Under the pieces are notes generated by a model that saw nothing but the letters and a program-made list of their open reading frames with translations, did no database searches and had not been told where the DNA came from. Positions 1-5,231 of a DNA stretch of 5,231 bases are shown in pieces. The stretch comes from Pseudomonadota bacterium (GTDB lineage Bacteria; Pseudomonadota; Alphaproteobacteria; Sphingomonadales; Sphingomonadaceae): positions 1 through 5,231 of the forward strand of contig JAEVYW010000279.1 in assembly GCA_023392555.1 (NCBI GenBank). Reading direction: 5' to 3'. A program made the translations under genes and the position numbers. Every line of letters begins with the position of its first letter. The first letter of the stretch is position 1.

Positions 1-32
1 ATCCCCAATGCAAGTACGAGGCGTGCCCCCAT
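1..32 (-). CDS. Start of a gene running off the left edge (putative exported or membrane protein)
   Basis: On the minus strand an ATG at 32-30 opens a frame reading M-G-A-R-L-V-L-A-L-G before the window ends. A GGGAG ribosome-binding site lies 7 bases upstream of the ATG, which is good spacing. A short N-terminus with one arginine followed by a hydrophobic run is how signal peptides and membrane anchors often begin, so an exported product is possible. It points the same way as the CADD-family gene, 64 bases downstream of that gene's stop codon, so it could be the next gene of the same operon or a separate unit after the small hairpin at 63-78. Only ten codons are visible, so no family can be assigned. 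The call rests on the ribosome-binding site and the residue pattern alone. Confidence 0.42.
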   Translation of the reverse strand, partial: MGARLVLALG

Positions 33-62
33 GCCGCGACTCCCGCAAAGGATCGCAGCAGG

Positions 63-78
63 GGGCGACCAAACGCCC
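63..78 (-). terminator. Small GC hairpin after the CADD-family gene, possible weak terminator
   Basis: A perfect 5-base-pair stem (GGGCG/CGCCC) with a 6-base loop lies about 20 bases beyond the stop codon of the CADD-family gene. There is no run of T on the minus strand after it, so it lacks the second half of a classical intrinsic terminator. It may be a weak terminator, a 3'-end stabiliser or chance in GC-rich DNA. Confidence 0.25.
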
Positions 79-96
79 GTCCTGTCAATATCAGCC

Positions 97-765
97 TTAG
101 TGAACGGTCGCGGTACGCTCGACGCCCGAGAGAAAGTTCCAAAGCGCGCCGGCAAGCTCCTCGCCCGCGGCGACCGCTTCCTCGCGCTCGCCTTCCGGAA
201 GGCGGTCGAGAAGCTCGCGGCAGACTCGGCTGTGCTCGACGTCGGCGCCTTCATGGACACGGAAGAAGCGAAGCGTCGCCTCGTCCTCGATGCCGTAGCG
301 CTCGATCAGGCCCTCGATTTTGGCGCTGGCGACGCCCGGGAACTGGCTTTCATAGGCGTAGAGCGCGCCGAGGCCCGCAGCGTAGCATTGGCGCGAGAGC
401 TTGCGGAAGGTGTCGATCAGGCCCTGCGTTTCCCGATTGAGCTGCTGCTCGCGAACCGCCGCGTCATTCTCGCCAAGGCCGCAGGCGAACATCATCCACA
501 AGGTGGCGTGATCCTGCTTGCCGGCTTCGATGCCCTCTTCCTCGGCGAGGTTTTCGGCAAGCATGCGGCGGCCGTCGCGATCCGGGCAGGCGCTGTGCAC
601 CGCGCTGACGGCGCGCGGGAAGGCTTCGACGTGATGGAAGTACTGGCGAGCGTAGTCGCGAAGCGTTTCGATCGGCAGGCGGCCTTCGGTCCAGGCCTGG
701 TAGAAGGGATGGCTGAGCATGGCCCGCTCGGCGACTTTCGAATCGATGCGCGAAGAAACGGTCAT
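97..765 (-). CDS. CADD-family (TenA/PqqC-like) di-metal oxygenase fold protein, putative para-aminobenzoate/folate role
   Basis: The product is 222 residues, all-helical in composition, and resembles CADD of Chlamydia (CT610) along its length. CADD belongs to the heme-oxygenase-like di-metal fold that also includes TenA and PqqC. Aligned from memory to CADD, the metal ligands are present: E76, H86, E139, H171, D175 and H178. The motifs are HPFYQAW at 19-25, AYESQFPG at 137-144 and RVHEGADVEHSR at 169-180. Chlamydial CADD makes para-aminobenzoate, a folate precursor, by cleaving its own Tyr27, and it needs Lys152; the equivalents here are Y22 and K149. There is no signal peptide, so it should be cytoplasmic. 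I chose the ATG at 765 because a perfect AGGAGG lies 5 bases upstream. A longer open frame to 885 would overlap the preceding gene and has no comparable site. Family membership is strong; the para-aminobenzoate role is inference, and another oxygenase activity of the fold is possible. Confidence 0.9.
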   Translation of the reverse strand: MTVSSRIDSKVAERAMLSHPFYQAWTEGRLPIETLRDYARQYFHHVEAFPRAVSAVHSACPDRDGRRMLAENLAEEEGIEAGKQDHATLWMMFACGLGENDAAVREQQLNRETQGLIDTFRKLSRQCYAAGLGALYAYESQFPGVASAKIEGLIERYGIEDEATLRFFRVHEGADVEHSRVCRELLDRLPEGEREEAVAAGEELAGALWNFLSGVERTATVH

Positions 766-801
766 GAAGCCCTCCTGTGATTTGGTCGGGAGAGCGATAG
801 C

Positions 802-815
802 GTCGAGAACTCGAC
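802..815. repeat. Perfect 6-bp inverted repeat between the DUF1489 and CADD-family genes
   Basis: GTCGAG-AA-CTCGAC is a perfect dyad with a two-base centre. It touches the last stop codon base of the DUF1489 gene and sits about 36 bases upstream of the CADD-family start. It could be an operator-like site or an RNA hairpin in the intercistronic leader. The sequence alone does not show which, and TCGA-rich words are common in this genome. Confidence 0.35.
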
Positions 816-1216
816 TATAAAAGAGCAAGCGAGGCGAGACGGTTGTAAAGCGTCGGCGGAAGCTCGCCGAGCCCGCTGTCGTCATTGGCCGCCGCAGCCG
901 CTGCGTCGCTTTCGAAGTAACGCCAGCCCTGGTGCGCCCGCTTGGGGATGGGAGTCACAAGCTCAAGCTCAGCCGCGCAGACGATGTCGATTCGCCCGTC
1001 CTCGCGATCGTCGAAGCCAAGGATCTGCTGGCATCCGACGATGCGGTGCTTGGCGATCCAGTAGAGATTCCCGCCGATCAGCTCCGCTGCACGCTTGGGC
1101 CGCATCCGCGTGACCACCCGCATCTCGCCATTCAATGCACGACCGGCGACGCGCGACTTGAGCGCCTCGGCATCGCGGCAGCCGAACGCGACCTTGGTAA
1201 GATGGAGATTAGGCAC
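815..1216 (-). CDS. DUF1489 family protein, function unknown
   Basis: The product is 133 residues, a usual size for this family, which I know mainly from Alphaproteobacteria and which has no established function. Family-typical blocks are visible: LHLTKVAFGC at the N-terminus, TRMRPKRAAEL at 36-46, NLYWI at 50-54, a central stretch with conserved R/Q and IVGFD-like residues at 58-70, and HQGWRYF at 95-101. There is a run of six alanines at 105-110. No signal peptide or membrane segment is seen, so a cytoplasmic protein is expected. The start is a GTG at 1216-1214. The frame is closed upstream by the stop codon of mgtE, which is in the same frame 14 codons earlier, and no ATG or TTG lies between. 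A Shine-Dalgarno-like AGGCGGGA is about 17 bases away, too far to be convincing, so translation may depend on ribosomes finishing mgtE. It is the middle gene of a probable operon. Confidence 0.85.
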   Translation of the reverse strand: MPNLHLTKVAFGCRDAEALKSRVAGRALNGEMRVVTRMRPKRAAELIGGNLYWIAKHRIVGCQQILGFDDREDGRIDIVCAAELELVTPIPKRAHQGWRYFESDAAAAAANDDSGLGELPPTLYNRLASLALL

Positions 1217-1255
1217 ACAGTCGAATTGGCGATTCCCGCCTTGATTCGCAATGGC

Positions 1256-2680
1256 TTAGCTGACCACTCCGACGGCGGTCGCAAGGCCGAGGAACAGCAG
1301 GAAGCCCATCGAATCGGTGATCATCGTCACGAATACCGACGAGGCGACGGCCGGGTCTGTCCCAAACCGCTCAAGCGTCAGCGGAACGAGCACGCCAGCG
1401 AGGCCCGCAAAGATGATGTTGAACAGCATCGCCGCCGCGATGACTCCGCCAAGCTGCGGACTGCCCAGCACCAGCGCGACGCCAATGCCGATGAGGATGG
1501 CGATCGTGAAGCCGTTCAGCATTGCAACGCGGATCTCGCGTCCGACCTGCCGCCAGCGGTTCGATCCGGTGAGCTGGTTGGTGGCGATTGCGCGGACGGT
1601 GACGGCCAGCGTCTGCGTCCCTGCATTGCCGCCGACGCCGGCGACGATCGGCATCAGCACGGCAAGCACCGCCAATCGCTCGATCGAATGTTCGAAAGCG
1701 CGGATGACAGAAGCGGCGACCAGCGCGGTCATCAGGTTCGCGACGAGCCAGCGGACGCGCGACTTGTAGCTTTCGATCACCGGCTCGTTGATGTCGCCTT
1801 CGTCGCCCACACCGGAGAGCAGGAGCACGTCCTCGCTCGCTTCTTCCTGGATGATGTGGACGATGTCGTCGACGGTGATCATGCCGACCAGACGCCCCGA
1901 GGTGTCCACCACCGCGGCGGAAACCAGCGCATATTTCTGGAACCGCAGAGCGACGTCTTCCTGGTCCATGTCGACCGGGATGAGGGTCTGCTCCGGAATC
2001 ATGATGTCGCCGACCGCGACCGATCGTGGACTGCGCAGGATGGTCGATAGCTTGCAGGTGCCGACAGGGTGGTGGTCGGGCGAAACGACGAAGACTTCCC
2101 AGAAATCGTTGGGGAGGTCCTTTTCGGAGCGCAGGTAATCGATGACCTGCCCGACCTTCCAATGCTCCGGCACAGCGCACAGGTCGCGCTGCATCAGTCG
2201 GCCGGCGGATTCTTCCGGATAACTGAGCGCCTCTTCGACCGCGGCGCGGTCGTCCGGCTCCATTTTTTCGAGGACGGCCTGCTGTTCTTCGCGATCGAGG
2301 TCCTCGATCATGGCGACCGCGTCGTCGGTCTCCATCTGGCCCGCGAGGTCGGCGACCTGCTGCGGCTCCATCTCGTCGATCAGGTCTTCGCGTACGAAAT
2401 CGTTGAGCTCGGTCAGAACCTCGGGGCTGATGATGCCGGCAAGCGCCTTGACCAGCCCTTCGCGCTCGTCGCGGCGAGCAAGCTCGATCAGGTCGGCGAC
2501 GTCGGCGGGGTGAAGCGGCTGCACAAGCTCGCGCGCGGTTTCGTCGTCGCCGGCCTCGACCGCGTCGAGCACGCGCTCGACGAATTCGGGCCGCAGCCGG
2601 TCCTCTTCGTCCATCACGCCGCGGATTTCGGCTTCGGCCTCCGGGGGCGCAGCGGTGGCGATGTTCTCGCTCTCGCTCAT
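1256..2680 (-). CDS. mgtE: MgtE family magnesium transporter
   Basis: The 474-residue product is an inner-membrane Mg2+ channel/transporter with the full MgtE layout. An acidic superhelical N-domain covers about 28-160 and a tandem CBS pair about 163-285. A connecting 'plug' helix at about 287-306 is followed by five predicted membrane helices at about 308-332, 334-365, 384-406, 410-435 and 447-472. The family signature PIVAGVGGNAGTQ is at 344-356. The late aspartate D455 in MITDSMGF corresponds to the ion-selectivity aspartate of Thermus MgtE (D432). The cytosolic domains are dense in Asp and Glu, as in homologues where bound Mg2+ closes the pore when cytosolic Mg2+ is high, so feedback control at the protein level is likely. 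I place the start at the ATG at 2680, with GGGGGA 7 bases upstream. A TTG five codons earlier keeps the frame but overlaps that site. It is the first gene of the minus-strand group. No M-box-like leader can fit in the short upstream gap. Confidence 0.96.
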   Translation of the reverse strand: MSESENIATAAPPEAEAEIRGVMDEEDRLRPEFVERVLDAVEAGDDETARELVQPLHPADVADLIELARRDEREGLVKALAGIISPEVLTELNDFVREDLIDEMEPQQVADLAGQMETDDAVAMIEDLDREEQQAVLEKMEPDDRAAVEEALSYPEESAGRLMQRDLCAVPEHWKVGQVIDYLRSEKDLPNDFWEVFVVSPDHHPVGTCKLSTILRSPRSVAVGDIMIPEQTLIPVDMDQEDVALRFQKYALVSAAVVDTSGRLVGMITVDDIVHIIQEEASEDVLLLSGVGDEGDINEPVIESYKSRVRWLVANLMTALVAASVIRAFEHSIERLAVLAVLMPIVAGVGGNAGTQTLAVTVRAIATNQLTGSNRWRQVGREIRVAMLNGFTIAILIGIGVALVLGSPQLGGVIAAAMLFNIIFAGLAGVLVPLTLERFGTDPAVASSVFVTMITDSMGFLLFLGLATAVGVVS

Positions 2681-2793
2681 GCCTCTATCCCCCAAGCTCG
2701 ACCCGTGAGGGCGTCCTATTGCCGCGCATCCACTGGCGCAACCCGCATCCCGCCCCTAAATCGCCGCCAACCTCAAGAGATTGGAGCTTTCAA
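2681..2793. promoter_or_regulatory. Divergent promoter region between mgtE and the cyclophilin gene
   Basis: These 113 bases separate two genes that point away from each other, so both should be transcribed from here unless initiation lies elsewhere. I see no strong match to a sigma-70 promoter. On the minus strand TTGCGC is followed at about 17 bases by TAGGAC, and on the plus strand the only AT-rich patch is CCTAAATC at about 2755-2762; both are weak. The function is inferred from gene orientation rather than from a clear motif. Confidence 0.5.
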
Positions 2794-3258
2794 ATGGCCG
2801 ACGGCGACCGCCTGACACTCAACCTTTCTTCCGGCGGCGACGTCGTCATCCGTCTTCGCGACGACCTCGCCCCCGGCCACGTCGAGCGCATCAAGACGCT
2901 TGCGAACAGCGGCTTTTACGACGGCGTGACCTTCCACCGCGTGATCCCTGGCTTCATGGCCCAAGGCGGCGACCCGACGGGCACCGGCTATCACGGCTCC
3001 GACCTGCCGAACCTCAAGGCCGAATTCTCCAAGGAGCCGCACGTTCGCGGCGTGTGCTCGATGGCGCGGTCCCAGGACCCGAACAGCGCCAACAGCCAGT
3101 TCTTCATCGTGTTCGACGACGCGACGTTCCTCGACGGCCAGTACACCGTGTGGGGCGAGGTCGAGAGCGGCATGGAGCATGTCGACGCACTGCCCAAGGG
3201 CGAGCCGCCGGCGAATCCGGGCAAGATCGTGAAGGCGACCGTCAGCCCGGCGAGCTAG
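2794..3258 (+). CDS. Cyclophilin-type peptidyl-prolyl cis-trans isomerase (cytoplasmic)
   Basis: This 154-residue single-domain cyclophilin catalyses cis-trans isomerisation of peptide bonds before proline and so helps protein folding. The central signature is TFHRVIPGFMAQGGD at 46-60, with catalytic R49 and pocket residues F54, M55 and Q57. It is followed by GTGYHG at 63-68, NSANSQFFIVF at 97-107 and FLDGQYTVWGEV at 112-123. Where human cyclophilin A has Trp121 and His126, this protein has F112 and Y117; a Phe at the Trp position is usual in bacterial cyclophilins and goes with weak cyclosporin binding. The start is the ATG at 2794, with GGAG 7 bases upstream. The frame extends to 2719, but that extra stretch has no good ribosome-binding site and is proline-rich, unlike a cyclophilin. 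With this start there is no signal peptide, so the enzyme is cytoplasmic, like E. coli PpiB. It is followed after 4 bases by the dehydrogenase gene. Confidence 0.96.
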   Translation: MADGDRLTLNLSSGGDVVIRLRDDLAPGHVERIKTLANSGFYDGVTFHRVIPGFMAQGGDPTGTGYHGSDLPNLKAEFSKEPHVRGVCSMARSQDPNSANSQFFIVFDDATFLDGQYTVWGEVESGMEHVDALPKGEPPANPGKIVKATVSPAS

Positions 3259-3262
3259 GCCG

Positions 3263-4018
3263 ATGAGCGGCATCGTCCTGATCACCGGCGCATCCGCCGG
3301 CCTCGGGGCGGAGTTCGCCCGGCAATTGTCCCGGCGGGGGCAGCGGCTCGTGCTCGCTGCCCGCCGCAAGGACCGGCTTGACGCTCTTGCTGCCGAAGTC
3401 AGCAATGCGCGGACGGTCGAGATCGACCTTTCGGAGCCCGGCGCAGCGGCGCGGCTGGTCGCGGACGTCGAGGCGGCTGGCGAGACCGTCGAGACGCTGA
3501 TCAACAATGCCGGTTTCGGGCTGCGCGGGAAGTTCGTCGAACTCGACGCTGCCCGCGAGCGCGAGATGATCGACCTCAACTGCGGGGCACTTACGGACCT
3601 GTGCCGCGCCGTCGTGCCGGGAATGATCGAGCGCAGGCGCGGCGCAATCCTCAATGTGGCCTCGACCGCGGCCTTCCAGCCCGGCCCCAAGATGGCCGTC
3701 TATTTCGCGACCAAGGCCTATGTGCTGTCGTTCACCGAGGCGCTCCACGAAGAGCTGAAGCCGCACGGCGTCAAGGTCAGCGCGCTCTGCCCCGGCCCGA
3801 CGCGTACCGAGTTCGGCGACGTCGCCGGCATTGCTTCGCTCGGCCAGTTCGAGCGGCTGTCGATGGACGCCGGACCGGTCGTCCGCGCCGGCATCGAAGG
3901 CCTCGACGCCAACCGGGCAGTCATCATCCCGGGAACGACCAACAAGATCGGCGCCTGGTCCACGCGTTTCGCTCCGCGATCGGTTGTTCGGAAAATCGCC
4001 GGCTCCCTCAAGTTCTGA
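3263..4018 (+). CDS. Short-chain dehydrogenase/reductase (classical SDR, DltE/YqjQ-like group)
   Basis: The 251-residue product is a complete classical SDR that should oxidise or reduce a carbonyl/alcohol substrate with a nicotinamide cofactor. The cofactor-binding TGASAGLG is at 8-15 and NNAG at 81-84. The catalytic tetrad is complete: N106, S134, Y147 and K151, the last two in YFATK. PGPTRTEF is at 177-184. Two arginines after the second strand (AARR, 32-35) suggest NADP(H) rather than NAD(H). The C-terminal stretch TRFAPRSVVRKIAG is basic and typical of the COG0300 group, in which substrates are mostly unknown. There is no signal peptide, and none of the extra features of a fatty-acid FabG are seen. 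It starts 4 bases after the cyclophilin stop codon with only a weak GGCGAG-type site, so the two are probably co-transcribed and translationally coupled. The substrate cannot be read from the sequence, and I see no functional link to the isomerase. Confidence 0.93.
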   Translation: MSGIVLITGASAGLGAEFARQLSRRGQRLVLAARRKDRLDALAAEVSNARTVEIDLSEPGAAARLVADVEAAGETVETLINNAGFGLRGKFVELDAAREREMIDLNCGALTDLCRAVVPGMIERRRGAILNVASTAAFQPGPKMAVYFATKAYVLSFTEALHEELKPHGVKVSALCPGPTRTEFGDVAGIASLGQFERLSMDAGPVVRAGIEGLDANRAVIIPGTTNKIGAWSTRFAPRSVVRKIAGSLKF

Positions 4019-4036
4019 CGAACCTTTTGGAGAACC

Positions 4037-4068
4037 CTTGGGTTGTGACGACTGAAGCCCTACATCGC
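4037..4068 (+). promoter_or_regulatory. Candidate RpoH (heat-shock) promoter for the Cdc48-like gene
   Basis: CTTG at 4037-4040 is followed, after 18 bases, by CCTACAT at 4059-4065. The heat-shock promoter pattern I recall for Alphaproteobacteria is CTTG, 17-18 bases, CYTATNTNNG. The match fails at one T (C here) and at the distant final G (C at 4068). Transcription would start near 4071, giving a leader of about 40 bases to the GTG at 4112. The -35 element sits inside a small perfect dyad, AACCC-TT-GGGTT, at 4033-4044. A sigma-70 reading (TTGGGT, 17 bases, TACATC) uses nearly the same bases but fits less well. This is motif inspection only. Confidence 0.4.
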
Positions 4069-4111
4069 TGAGCCGTTACGCAAGCGGCACGAACACTGAG
4101 AGGATTTGCGC

Positions 4112-5231
4112 GTGGCCGAAACCGACACCCTTGAACGGACCACTTCGGTCAAGCTGCAGGTCGCGAACCTCGCCCCCGTCGACGGAAGCCGCGGCTTCGC
4201 CCGCCTGCCACTGGATGTGATGCAGAAGCTCGGCCTCAACGAGGGCGACGTGATCGAGATCAACGGCAAGCGCACGACAACTGCACGGGCGCTGCGCCCG
4301 TACAATGAGGATGCCGGGCTCGCCATCATCCGCCTCGACGGCCTGCAGCGCACCAACGCGCGGGTTGGATCGGCCGACTTCGTCGAGGTCCGCAAGGCCG
4401 AGTCGCGGAAGGCCACGCGGGTGGTGCTCGCTCCGGCGCAGGACAATGTCCGGCTTCAGGGTTCGGCGACGGCGCTCAAGCGGAGCTTCGCCGGACGGCC
4501 CTTGGTCGAAGGCGATATCGTCGCGACGACGGGCCACCAGCGCATCGACGCGAACTTGCCCGATGAAGTCCGGCAGATGCTGAGCGCTCCGGCCTTCGCT
4601 TTGCAGGAAGTTCGCCTGAAGGTGGTGACGACGACGCCGCGCGGGATCGTCCACATCGATTCAAACACACAGATCGAGCTTCTGCAGGAATATTCGGAAG
4701 CCGACGGCGAGCGCCGCGCCGACGTCACCTACGACGATCTCGGCGGCATGCGTGACACGATCGATGCGCTGCGCGAAATGGTCGAGCTTCCGCTGCGCCA
4801 TCCCGAGCTGTTCCAGCGCCTTGGCGTCGATCCGCCCAAGGGCGTGCTGCTCCATGGCCCGCCCGGGACCGGCAAAACCCGCCTTGCGCGGGCAGTCGCC
4901 AATGAGAGCGAGGCGCGCTTTTTCCATATCGCGGGACCCGAGATCATGGGCTCGGCCTATGGCGAGAGCGAGAAGCGCCTGCGTGAACTGTTCGAGCAGG
5001 CGAGCGCGTCGGCGCCGTCGATCATCTTCATCGACGAGATCGACTCGATCGCACCTAAGCGCGACCAGGTGAGTGGAGAGGCGGAGAAGCGCCTCGTCGC
5101 GCAGCTGCTGAGCCTGATGGACGGGCTGGAACCGCGGCAGAACCTGGTGGTCATTGCCGCGACCAATCGGCCCGAAGCGATCGACGAGGCACTCCGCCGT
5201 CCCGGCCGCTTCGACCGCGAGATCGTCGTCG
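4112..5231 (+). CDS. Cdc48/VAT-type AAA ATPase, N-terminal 373 residues (3' end outside window)
   Basis: This is the N-terminal part of a bacterial Cdc48/p97/VAT-like ATPase, a hexameric ring that uses ATP to pull on and unfold proteins in the cytoplasm. Residues about 12-95 form the Cdc48 N double-psi barrel ([26 protein letters not shown]), and about 105-180 the second N subdomain. The first AAA domain begins near VTYDDLGGM at 205-213. It contains Walker A GPPGTGKT (249-256), Walker B IIFIDEID (304-311), sensor-1 N352 in ATNRP and arginine fingers R363 and R366 in RRPGRFDRE. The pore loop reads MGSAYGES at 279-286. Full-length relatives run to roughly 750-800 residues with a second AAA domain, which would lie beyond position 5231. 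The GTG at 4112 has GAGAGGA 7 bases upstream, and an in-frame TGA at 4097-4099 rules out any far upstream start. Codon use matches its neighbours, so there is no sign of recent transfer. Bacterial members are uncharacterised compared with the archaeal and eukaryotic ones; adaptors and substrates are unknown. Confidence 0.93.
   Translation, partial: MAETDTLERTTSVKLQVANLAPVDGSRGFARLPLDVMQKLGLNEGDVIEINGKRTTTARALRPYNEDAGLAIIRLDGLQRTNARVGSADFVEVRKAESRKATRVVLAPAQDNVRLQGSATALKRSFAGRPLVEGDIVATTGHQRIDANLPDEVRQMLSAPAFALQEVRLKVVTTTPRGIVHIDSNTQIELLQEYSEADGERRADVTYDDLGGMRDTIDALREMVELPLRHPELFQRLGVDPPKGVLLHGPPGTGKTRLARAVANESEARFFHIAGPEIMGSAYGESEKRLRELFEQASASAPSIIFIDEIDSIAPKRDQVSGEAEKRLVAQLLSLMDGLEPRQNLVVIAATNRPEAIDEALRRPGRFDREIVV

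Noticed and set aside
31..780. A 249-codon plus-strand open frame opposite the CADD-family gene
   Set aside because: It mirrors a well-supported gene on the other strand, has no recognisable motif, and long antisense frames are expected in GC-rich DNA.
932..2050. A 372-codon plus-strand open frame across the DUF1489 and mgtE genes
   Set aside because: The translation is a low-complexity mix of D, R, H and Q typical of an antisense shadow, and it spans two confident genes on the other strand.
2681..2793. A magnesium riboswitch (M-box) upstream of mgtE
   Set aside because: The gap is only 113 bases, is shared with a divergent gene, and shows none of the expected paired elements.
2773..3690. 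A 305-codon minus-strand open frame opposite the cyclophilin and dehydrogenase genes
   Set aside because: It is rich in R, A and S, shows no domain, crosses two real genes with complete catalytic motifs, and has no sensible ribosome-binding context.
4010..4028. Possible terminator after the dehydrogenase gene (GTTC-TGAC-GAAC followed by CTTTT)
   Set aside because: The stem is only 4 base pairs, overlaps the stop codon, and the T run is short and interrupted; too weak to call.
4072..4088. Hairpin GCCG/CGGC with a long loop in the leader of the Cdc48-like gene
   Set aside because: A four-pair stem with a bulge is within chance for this composition, and there is no sign of a riboswitch or thermometer pairing with the GAGAGGA site.
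4076..4927. Several minus-strand open frames of 64-192 codons opposite the Cdc48-like gene
   Set aside because: The plus strand codes continuously for a recognisable AAA ATPase through this stretch; these frames are its shadows.

Overview
The window looks like ordinary chromosomal DNA from a GC-rich alphaproteobacterium, most likely a sphingomonad. This rests on strong G/C bias at third codon positions, a DUF1489 gene (a family I know mainly from Alphaproteobacteria), and the co-occurrence of MgtE, a cytoplasmic cyclophilin and a bacterial Cdc48-type AAA ATPase. The genus is an inference; there is no rRNA or other marker to fix it. I see no tRNA, rRNA, CRISPR array, insertion sequence or phage gene.

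The left half is read on the minus strand. In transcription order it holds mgtE (Mg2+ channel/transporter), a DUF1489 gene and a CADD/TenA-like di-metal protein. The gaps are 39 and 49 bases, which suggests one transcript. A small hairpin follows, and then what looks like the first ten codons of another minus-strand gene that leaves the window at position 1. A 113-base gap (2681-2793) separates this block from the right half and must carry promoters in both directions.

The right half is read on the plus strand. A single-domain cyclophilin peptidyl-prolyl isomerase is followed after only 4 bases by a classical short-chain dehydrogenase. After 93 bases comes a GTG-started gene for a Cdc48/VAT-type AAA ATPase. 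It runs off the right edge after 373 codons and shows the whole N-terminal module and most of the first ATPase domain.

Two points deserve attention. First, the CADD-family protein keeps the tyrosine, lysine and metal ligands that let chlamydial CADD make para-aminobenzoate (for folate) from its own side chain. Second, the Cdc48-like gene is preceded by a good match to the alphaproteobacterial heat-shock (RpoH) promoter pattern, which would suit a protein-unfolding ATPase, and its first-domain pore loop is unusual. Apart from these I found no evidence for an undescribed multi-gene system.
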